From the NCBI GenBank assembly GCA_001800605.1, contig MGVS01000037.1, positions 1-33,087 of the forward strand: a DNA stretch of 33,087 nucleotides. Direction: 5' to 3'. Positions 8,105 to 14,340 of the stretch are shown in pieces; position 1 is the stretch's first letter; each line of letters begins with the position of its first letter. This DNA comes from Elusimicrobia bacterium RIFOXYD2_FULL_34_15 (lineage in GTDB: Bacteria > Elusimicrobiota > UBA8919). The notes under the pieces were generated by a model. The model made no database searches, was not told where the DNA came from, and was given only the letters and a program-made list of their open reading frames with translations. The position numbers were made by a program, and so were the translations under genes.

Positions 8105-10603
8105 ATGTCATATGATTCCAAAACTATAGAACAAAAATGGCAGAAATACTGGGAAGAAAATAATCTTTTTAGATCCGGCGAAAAATCCGACAAAAAGAAG
8201 TTTTATCTGCTTGAAATGTTTCCGTATCCTTCTGGTAAACTTCATATGGGGCACGCCAGAAACTATGCAATCGGCGATACACTTGCTAGATTCCTCAGAA
8301 TGAATGATTACAATCTTTTATACCCGATGGGTTATGATGCATTCGGACTTCCTGCTGAGAATGCTGCAATAAAAAACAAAATTAATCCTGAAAAATGGAC
8401 TGACGAATGTATTAACACTATGAAGGAACAGCAGAAAAAATTAGGTCTTTCATACGACTGGAATCGCCTTGTTGTAACAGCAAAACCTGAATATTATAAA
8501 TGGAATCAGTGGATTTTTACCAAGTTTTTTGAAAAAGGGCTTGCATTTAAAAAACAGGCACCCACAAATTTTTGTCCCAAAGACCAGACGGTTCTAGCAA
8601 ATGAGCAGGTTATTGACGGAAAATGCTGGAGATGTCAAACAGAAGTTGAAGTAAAAGATCTTGAACAGTGGTTCTATAAAATTACCGATTATGCCGAAGA
8701 ACTATTAAAAGATATTGAAAAATTAACAGGCTGGCCTGAAAGAGTAAGAATCATGCAGCATAACTGGATCGGTAAATCCGATGGACTCTCGGTAAATTTT
8801 CCTGTAAAAAACTCGGATAAAAATATTGAAATTTTCACAACCCGGCCAGATACTCTTTTTGGCGTAACATTCATGACTTTTGCAGCGGAACATCCGCTCG
8901 TTATGGAATTAGTAAAAGGCACTGAAAAAGAAAAAGAAATAAAAGATTTCGTAAATAAAATTGTTATCCAAAAAAGAATTACACGGCTAGAAGAAAAAGA
9001 AAAAGAAGGGATATTTACCGGAAAATATGCAATCAACCCATTGACCGGCGATGAAATCCCTATATATGTCGGCAACTTTGTCTTAATGGAATATGGAACC
9101 GGAGCAATAATGTGCGTACCGGCCCATGACCAGCGAGACTTTGAATTTGCCAAGAAATATAATATCCCAATAAAAGAAGTCATCCAGCCCTTCGACTCCG
9201 CTCAGGGCAAGCCGCTATCCGCTGCTTTTGTCGAAGAAGGTACCATGGTCAATTCTCAGCAATTTAACGGTATTAATTCCAAAGATGCCATAGCAAAAAT
9301 CTCTGTTTATATTGAAGAAAAAAAATTTGGAAAAAGAGTTATACATTATAAATTGCGTGACTGGCTTATATCACGCCAACGGTACTGGGGAACTCCAATA
9401 CCGATAATTTACTGCGAAAAATGCGGGACAGTACCTGTACCTGAAAAAGACTTACCGGTATTACTGCCTAAAGATGTGGAATTTACCGGTGAAGGTAATC
9501 CTCTTTCAAAATCTTCAAGTTTTGTGAGTTGTAAATGCCCAAAATGCAACGCTCCGGCACGTCGTGAAACAGATACCATGGACACATTTGTTGATTCTTC
9601 ATGGTACTTCGAAAGATATTGCGATCCTAAGCAGGACAAGCTTCCTTTTAGCAAGGAAAAAGTATCTTACTGGATGCCGGTCAACCAATATATCGGCGGA
9701 ATAGAACACGCTGTTTTGCACCTTCTATATTCCAGATTCTACACGAAAGCATTGCGCGATTTAGGACTATTAAATTATGACGAACCTTTTCAAAATCTTT
9801 TATGTCAGGGGATGGTTGTAAAAGACGGTTTCAAAATGTCTAAATCTAAAGGAAACGTTGTCTCTGTAGATGATATGATAGATAAATATGGAGCAGACAC
9901 CGCCCGTTTATTTATTCTTTTTGCATCTCCGCCTGAACGCGACCTTGAATGGTCTGATGAAGGTGTCTTAGGCTGTTACAGATTTGTCAACAAAATCTGG
10001 AATTTGGTACAAGGGATACAGCAATTAAAAATTAAAAAACCTGTCCTGAACTTGTCGAAGGATGAAAAATTATCCGCCACTGAACCGTTTGCGGATCCGC
10101 CTAACACCAGTGGCGGAAAAAACTTGGAACGCATAAGAAATCTTACTATAAAAAAAGTTACGATAGATATCCAGAAAGAATTTCATTTCAATACTGCAAT
10201 TGCTTCTATAATGGAATTCTATAACGAACTTACCGCTAAACAATCTTCTGTAGATTACGAAACTTTTAAAATAAGCCTTGAGACGCTTATAATTCTACTG
10301 AGTCCTTTTGCACCGCATATTTGTGAAGAAATGTGGCAAGTTTTGGGACATAACGAGTCTATAATAAAGCAAAACTGGCCGAAATGGGATGAAGAGAAAC
10401 TTAAACAAAACGAAGTAACCATAGCTGTTCAAATTAATGGTAAATTACGCGGTCAAATAGATGTAAACATAGGATTATCTGAACAGGAAATTATGGAATT
10501 TGTCAAATCTAATGAAAAAATTCATAAATATATTATTAATAAAAAAATAATTAAAACTATCTATGTACCTCAAAAAATATTAAATATAGTAGTGGGAGGA
10601 TAG
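8105..10603 (+). CDS. leuS: Leucyl-tRNA synthetase with repeat-encoded peptide insertions
   Basis: An 832-residue class I aminoacyl-tRNA synthetase that charges tRNA-Leu. The HIGH motif appears as HMGH (about residue 48), the zinc-type Cys clusters as FCPKDQT/CWRCQ and CEKCG/CKCPKC, and the editing domain as TTRPDTLFGVTF and GTGAIMCVPAHDQRDFEFA. The KMSKS motif is at about 577 and the C-terminal domain ends in INKKIIKTIYVP. Two stretches are encoded by palindromic repeats: FDSAQGKP after residue 359, and VLNLSKDEKLSATEPFADPP and following at about 646-671. Both sit at variable surface positions and preserve the frame. Expression appears leaderless. lptE follows with a 1-bp gap. Confidence 0.97.
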   Translation: MSYDSKTIEQKWQKYWEENNLFRSGEKSDKKKFYLLEMFPYPSGKLHMGHARNYAIGDTLARFLRMNDYNLLYPMGYDAFGLPAENAAIKNKINPEKWTDECINTMKEQQKKLGLSYDWNRLVVTAKPEYYKWNQWIFTKFFEKGLAFKKQAPTNFCPKDQTVLANEQVIDGKCWRCQTEVEVKDLEQWFYKITDYAEELLKDIEKLTGWPERVRIMQHNWIGKSDGLSVNFPVKNSDKNIEIFTTRPDTLFGVTFMTFAAEHPLVMELVKGTEKEKEIKDFVNKIVIQKRITRLEEKEKEGIFTGKYAINPLTGDEIPIYVGNFVLMEYGTGAIMCVPAHDQRDFEFAKKYNIPIKEVIQPFDSAQGKPLSAAFVEEGTMVNSQQFNGINSKDAIAKISVYIEEKKFGKRVIHYKLRDWLISRQRYWGTPIPIIYCEKCGTVPVPEKDLPVLLPKDVEFTGEGNPLSKSSSFVSCKCPKCNAPARRETDTMDTFVDSSWYFERYCDPKQDKLPFSKEKVSYWMPVNQYIGGIEHAVLHLLYSRFYTKALRDLGLLNYDEPFQNLLCQGMVVKDGFKMSKSKGNVVSVDDMIDKYGADTARLFILFASPPERDLEWSDEGVLGCYRFVNKIWNLVQGIQQLKIKKPVLNLSKDEKLSATEPFADPPNTSGGKNLERIRNLTIKKVTIDIQKEFHFNTAIASIMEFYNELTAKQSSVDYETFKISLETLIILLSPFAPHICEEMWQVLGHNESIIKQNWPKWDEEKLKQNEVTIAVQINGKLRGQIDVNIGLSEQEIMEFVKSNEKIHKYIINKKIIKTIYVPQKILNIVVGG
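9187..9211 (+). repeat. Palindromic element inside leuS encoding FDSAQGKP
   Basis: Core GCCCTTCGACTCCGCTCAGG with GCCCT/AGGGC ends, read in frame as FDSAQGKP. It lies in the variable linker before the GTMVNSQQFNG segment. The family is the inverse orientation of the element at 10040-10063 (CTTCGAC versus GTCGAAG). Confidence 0.8.
10040..10063 (+). repeat. Palindromic-family element inside leuS encoding VLNLSKD
   Basis: CCTGTCCTGAACTTGTCGAA then GGAT, in frame, in the linker before the anticodon-binding domain. An interrupted relative of the same word is in lptE at 10668-10734. Confidence 0.8.
10073..10117 (+). repeat. Palindromic element (TCCGCCACTG...CAGTGGCGGA) inside leuS
   Basis: A perfect 10-bp outer stem, TCCGCCACTG (10073-10082) with CAGTGGCGGA (10108-10117), encloses a GCGGATCCGC palindrome. 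It encodes part of SATEPFADPPNTSGGKN. Relatives lie in lnt (30531-30577) and upstream of secA (26632-26690). Confidence 0.85.
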
Positions 10604-10604
10604 T

Positions 10605-11357
10605 ATGATAAATATTTGCCGTAAAGCAGTTTCTAAGTTGTTTAAATCTTTCTTATCTTTTACCAAGCCTGTCCTGCCGCCTATGGCGAGCCTCGCCCCT
10701 TTGGGGCGGGGGCGTGCGAAAATAGTCGAAGGATTACCCATTACTCGTTACTCGTTACCCGTTACCCATCACCCGTTACTGTCGTTCGTTACCCGTTACT
10801 CGTTACCCAGCCTGTCCCGATTCTTCGGGATTACTTTATTATTTTTTATCGGTTGTGCATCCCCGTATAAACCAACAACACAGGTACTTCCCCAGAATAT
10901 CAAAAAAGTTTCAATAGAAACTTTTAAAAACTCTACGGTATATTACGGCATTGAAGATAAACTTACTACAGCAGTTACAAACGAGTTTATACGTGACGGG
11001 CGGCTCGCCGTTGTAAATCCCGACGAAGCAGACGGTGTTTTATTTGGCGAAATAACAAGATATGTTTTGGAACCATTGACATATGACGAGAACCATGTTG
11101 TTAAAGAATATAAACTTTGGATATTGGTCAATATTTCTCTTATAGATAAAGCAAGAAAAGTTGTATTGTGGCAGGAAAAAAATCTTGAGGGCAATTACAG
11201 ATTTTTTATCGCAAATTTACCCGGAGGAACTACGGAAGAAGAAGCCAGGGAAATAATTTGGGATAAGCTATCCAGAAATATTTTAAAAAGAACAATTGAA
11301 GGCTTTGGCGCCGTCTCGGGTATAAGTGAAAAAAAAGTCCCGCCTAAAACGGAATAA
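10605..11357 (+). CDS. lptE: LptE-like outer-membrane lipoprotein with a repeat-expanded N terminus
   Basis: 250 residues. The mature part is an LptE-type domain: KKVSIETFKNSTVYYGIEDK, AVTNEFIRDGRL, EADGVLFGEITRY and NISLIDKARKVVLWQEKNLEG. LptE is the lipoprotein plug of LptD in LPS export. A lipobox FFIGC puts the lipidated Cys at residue 84, unusually far in. Residues about 21-74 are encoded by a stack of repeats (10668-10830), splitting what would be a normal lipoprotein signal peptide. The start at 10605 is fixed by GGGAGGA 5 nt upstream, so the repeats appear to be translated unless an internal start is used. leuS lies 1 bp upstream; holA follows after a repeat-filled gap. Confidence 0.8.
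   Translation: MINICRKAVSKLFKSFLSFTKPVLPPMASLAPLGRGRAKIVEGLPITRYSLPVTHHPLLSFVTRYSLPSLSRFFGITLLFFIGCASPYKPTTQVLPQNIKKVSIETFKNSTVYYGIEDKLTTAVTNEFIRDGRLAVVNPDEADGVLFGEITRYVLEPLTYDENHVVKEYKLWILVNISLIDKARKVVLWQEKNLEGNYRFFIANLPGGTTEEEAREIIWDKLSRNILKRTIEGFGAVSGISEKKVPPKTE
10668..10734 (+). repeat. CCTGTCCTG...GTCGAAGGAT element split by a second GC-rich palindrome
   Basis: Left piece CCTGTCCTG (10668-10676) and right piece GTCGAAGGAT (10725-10734) match the contiguous copy in leuS. Between them is a GC-rich insert containing GGCGAGCCTCGCC and CCCCTTTGGGG. This is an apparent element-within-element insertion in the lptE coding region. Confidence 0.75.
10734..10810 (+). repeat. Heptad array (TTACCCG/TTACTCG family) inside lptE
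   Basis: Consecutive 7-mers TTACCCA, TTACTCG, TTACTCG, TTACCCG, TTACCCA, TCACCCG, one irregular 13-mer, TTACCCG, TTACTCG, TTACCCA. It is translated as repeats of TRYSLP-like peptides. Inverse-orientation copies lie at 11373-11394 and 26581-26609. Confidence 0.85.
10811..10830 (+). repeat. TCCCGA/TCGGGA palindrome inside lptE
   Basis: CCTG then TCCCGATTCTTCGGGA, a 6-bp stem, immediately after the heptad array and before the hydrophobic core of the signal peptide. Same family as the elements at 4358-4375 and 31451-31472. Confidence 0.7.
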
Positions 11358-11372
11358 CCTCATAAGAATAAC

Positions 11373-11452
11373 GAGTAACGGGTAATGGGTAACGAAGAAA
11401 GAAAACAATCCGTTGCGAAAATTCTGTATACTGAGTACTGTATCCTGAATCC
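11373..11452 (+). repeat. Two heptad arrays between lptE and holA
   Basis: GAGTAACGGGTAATGGGTAA and two more bases (11373-11394) is the inverse of the array inside lptE. CTGTATA, CTGAGTA, CTGTATC, CTGAATC (11424-11451) is of the trpG-leader family and stops 11 nt before the holA ATG. No other feature was seen in this 106-bp gap. Confidence 0.8.
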
Positions 11453-11463
11453 TATTATATAAT

Positions 11464-12489
11464 ATGAGTATTATAAAGTATAACGAATTTAAAACAAAAT
11501 TAAAAACATTAAAAAAAACCACAATTTCACCTATATATCTTTTTTACGGAGACGAAGATTATTTGAAAAATGAAATTATTTCATCTATTGAAAGCATTAC
11601 AATTGAACCATCAACAAAAGATTTCAACTATAATGTTTTTTACTTTGGTGACAAGAATAATTCCGATACTTCAATGGAAACAGTATTGCAATCTGCAAAT
11701 TCCTACCCGTTTATCTCAGATAAAAAATTAGTAATAGTTAAAAACATCAATAAATTACCTGAATCACAAGATTCTCTGCTTGAAACTTATATAGATAACC
11801 CGTCCAAGACAACATGTCTAATATTGGTTGGGGGAGAAAAACTTCCTAAACGAGTACTTTTTACCAAAATCGAAAGCGAGTATCCGACTGTCAACTTTTA
11901 TCATTTGTTTGAATCAGATATTTGCAGGTGGATAGTAGAAGAGGTTAAATACTTTAAAAAAAATATTTCTAATTCTGCGACACAAATGTTGTTAGATATT
12001 ACCGGTGAAAACCTAGCTGATATAAAACGTGAAATAGATAAACTCGTCTTGTATGCCGAAGAAAATACGGAAATTACCATTGAGGATGTTGAAATCTGCT
12101 GCGGGCATTTTAAAGAAAACACTATTTTCGAATTATTACCTGTTTTAGCGGCAAAAAAAATAAACACTGTAATTGAAATTTTAACTAACCTGCTTAATAA
12201 CGGAGTTAGCGAGTTTGCAATATTATCAACAATTGCGGATAGATATAAAAAATATTTTAAATTTTATGAAATTTCAGATACCGGAGCAAATGAGTGGGAA
12301 GCCACAACAAGGGCTGGTGTAAGGTTTTACCAGAAAGACTTTTTAAAAGATGTTAGATCTCTAAATAAGGAAGATATAAAAATTTCTTTACAAAACATTT
12401 TGAATACGGAATTAGAGATAAAATCCGGAAGGAATAGCAAAATGCAAATTGAAAAATTATTTTTTGAACTTTGCAAGCCGTTGAGCTAG
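11464..12489 (+). CDS. holA: DNA polymerase III delta subunit
   Basis: A 341-residue clamp-loader subunit that opens the sliding clamp. Typical HolA features are the N-terminal PIYLFYGDEDYLKNEII segment, KLVIVKNINKLP, the TCLILVGGEKLPK strand, LLDITGENLADIKREIDKLVLY and the C-terminal helical domain with LNTELEIKSGR. No Shine-Dalgarno sequence precedes the ATG; AT-rich TATTATATAAT lies directly upstream of it. The 3' end overlaps the convergent rpsT by 33 bp. The holA-rpsT neighbourhood is common in bacteria and supports the call. Confidence 0.92.
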   Translation: MSIIKYNEFKTKLKTLKKTTISPIYLFYGDEDYLKNEIISSIESITIEPSTKDFNYNVFYFGDKNNSDTSMETVLQSANSYPFISDKKLVIVKNINKLPESQDSLLETYIDNPSKTTCLILVGGEKLPKRVLFTKIESEYPTVNFYHLFESDICRWIVEEVKYFKKNISNSATQMLLDITGENLADIKREIDKLVLYAEENTEITIEDVEICCGHFKENTIFELLPVLAAKKINTVIEILTNLLNNGVSEFAILSTIADRYKKYFKFYEISDTGANEWEATTRAGVRFYQKDFLKDVRSLNKEDIKISLQNILNTELEIKSGRNSKMQIEKLFFELCKPLS

Positions 12490-12735
12490 GCGTGAAATTT
12501 TTCTTGAGGCATTTTTCCGGTGAATAACATTTCTTTTTGCTGCTTTATCAAGAACGCTGGAAACAGCTTTTAATAATTCTTTGGCTTTTTCAGCATTTTT
12601 TTCTGTTAAAGCCGATTCAAATTTCTTAATAGCTGTTTTGATTCTTGATTTTACAGCTTTATTCACCAAACGTCTTTTTACATTTTTCCGTGCCTCTTTC
12701 AAAACCGATGTGTGTCTGCCTGTTTTTAATTTCAT
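12457..12735 (-). CDS. rpsT: 30S ribosomal protein S20
   Basis: 92 residues, basic and helical: MKLKTGRHTSVLKEARKNVK at the start, then NKAVKSRIKTAIKKFE, and KNVIHRKNASRKISRLAQRL-type residues at the C terminus (here RNVIHRKNASRKISRL). S20 binds 16S rRNA early in 30S assembly. I start at the second Met of the track ORF because the -10 box lies only 8 nt upstream of it. The earlier Met would be upstream of the predicted transcription start. Its stop codon is inside holA (33-bp convergent overlap). Confidence 0.95.
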   Translation of the reverse strand: MKLKTGRHTSVLKEARKNVKRRLVNKAVKSRIKTAIKKFESALTEKNAEKAKELLKAVSSVLDKAAKRNVIHRKNASRKISRLAQRLAKFKK

Positions 12736-12743
12736 ATTTGTAG

Positions 12744-12772
12744 ATTTTAACAAAATATAAAAAAAATGTCAA
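12744..12772 (-). promoter_or_regulatory. Predicted leaderless promoter of rpsT
   Basis: On the minus strand: consensus TTGACA, 17-nt spacer, TAAAAT, then eight bases to the rpsT ATG. There is no room for a Shine-Dalgarno leader. The -35 box overlaps the start codon of the divergent murJ. Confidence 0.75.
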
Positions 12773-14340
12773 GCGAAAATTTTAAAAAAGAATCTAAAGT
12801 AACAAAATATATCGGCTATGTTCTAACCGGAACAATGTTTTCCCGTATACTTGGCTATCTTCGCGATATGCTGGTCGGTTGGCTTTTCGGTGCCGGACTG
12901 TATGCCGATGCATTTTATGCCGCCCAGAGAATTCCTAATCTTTTCAGGCGTTTATTAGGCGAAGGCTCATTATCCTCGTCTTTTGTACCTGTATTTACCG
13001 ATTATATATCTACAAAAGATGAAGAAGAATCCAAAAAGCTTTTTAGTGTGGTTTTCACAACTCTTCTCTTTACTCTTTTGGTTGTAACTCTAATAGGTAT
13101 TGTCTTCGCTCCGCAGTTAACTAGAATTATTGCGTATGGATTTGAAAAAAATCCCGACAAACTTGCATTAACCATATCTTTAACACGTCTTATGTTTCCG
13201 GCTTTGCTTTTTGCGTGTATAGCAGCATTTCTTCTTGCTGTACTAAACTCTCTTAAATCGTTTTTTATACCCGCAGTATCTCCTGCTGTACTTTCCGTTG
13301 CCGAAATTGTTTTCATTCTTGGTATCGCCCGGTTTATTTTAAAAGAAAGTCAAATTAAAGGTTTAGCAATAGCGGTATTGGTCGGCGGATTATTACAATT
13401 CTTAATTATGATGCCATCAATTAAGAAACATGGGTTTTCGTTTAAACCAATTTTGAACTTTAATCATCCGGGACTTAAACAAATATTTTATTTAATGATA
13501 CCGGCAATGTGGGGAATATCTATTGACCAGGTAAATGCTTTTATTGATACAATATTTGCTTCCTTTCTAAAAGAAGGCAGTGTAACTGCACTTTATTATT
13601 CGAACCGGGTGATGCAGCTTCCGCTTGCTCTTTTCGGCATTGCTGTGGCTTCAGTATCATTACCTTTAATGTCAGCAAGTGTTTCCAAAAAAAATATAGA
13701 TGATATGAAAGATATGCTTGCATTTTCAATTAAAATATCATCGCTTGCTATTTTTCCTTCACTTATGGGATTAATAATTCTTGGTAAACCAATGATAAAA
13801 CTTCTATTCGAACATGGAAGATTTGATTCCAATGCAACTTTAATTACAAATTCTGCATTATTTTTTTATGCTTTAGGCCTGCCGGCGTTTGGATATGTAA
13901 AAATTTTTGCCGGAGGGTTTTATTCACTTAAAGAAACTAGAATTCCTGTGAAAGTCGCTACATTATGCATGATAACAAATGTTTTTCTAAATGCGATACT
14001 AATGCGTCCTTTAGGTGTAGGCGGACTTGCACTTGCAACTTCGATATCGTCATGGCTTAATGCTTCTCTTCTTTATATGTTTCTTAGAAAAAGAATCGGA
14101 AGTTTTGGAAGCAGAAAAATATTTTTCTCGCTTGTAAAAATAACTGTTGCTACTTTGACAATGGGTTTAGTATGTTATATTTTGTCTAATTATGTTTTCA
14201 GCAGCTTGGCATTAAATGTATTCGGAACGATAATTATAAGTTTTCTAACATATTTATTTATGACAAAGTTATTAAAAATTAAAGAAATGAAATCGGTTAT
14301 GTCTGTTTTAAAAAGGGAAGAACCAACCATAGATGAATGA
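12766..14340 (+). CDS. murJ: Lipid II flippase MurJ
   Basis: A 524-residue polytopic membrane protein that flips lipid II to the periplasmic face for peptidoglycan synthesis. The MviN/MurJ N-terminal signature is clear: GTMFSRILGYLRDMLVGWLF, ADAFYAAQRIPNLFRRLLGE and GSLSSSFVPVF. About 14 hydrophobic segments follow, and the later FARFDSNAT-type segment appears as LFEHGRFDSNATLI. No ribosome-binding site is evident and the ATG overlaps the rpsT -35 box, so opposing expression may interfere. It overlaps uvrC by 8 bp. Confidence 0.95.
   Translation: MSSENFKKESKVTKYIGYVLTGTMFSRILGYLRDMLVGWLFGAGLYADAFYAAQRIPNLFRRLLGEGSLSSSFVPVFTDYISTKDEEESKKLFSVVFTTLLFTLLVVTLIGIVFAPQLTRIIAYGFEKNPDKLALTISLTRLMFPALLFACIAAFLLAVLNSLKSFFIPAVSPAVLSVAEIVFILGIARFILKESQIKGLAIAVLVGGLLQFLIMMPSIKKHGFSFKPILNFNHPGLKQIFYLMIPAMWGISIDQVNAFIDTIFASFLKEGSVTALYYSNRVMQLPLALFGIAVASVSLPLMSASVSKKNIDDMKDMLAFSIKISSLAIFPSLMGLIILGKPMIKLLFEHGRFDSNATLITNSALFFYALGLPAFGYVKIFAGGFYSLKETRIPVKVATLCMITNVFLNAILMRPLGVGGLALATSISSWLNASLLYMFLRKRIGSFGSRKIFFSLVKITVATLTMGLVCYILSNYVFSSLALNVFGTIIISFLTYLFMTKLLKIKEMKSVMSVLKREEPTIDE

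Noticed and set aside
10734-10810. CRISPR array candidate in lptE
   Set aside because: The repeating unit is 7 nt without unique spacers, and no cas genes are nearby.
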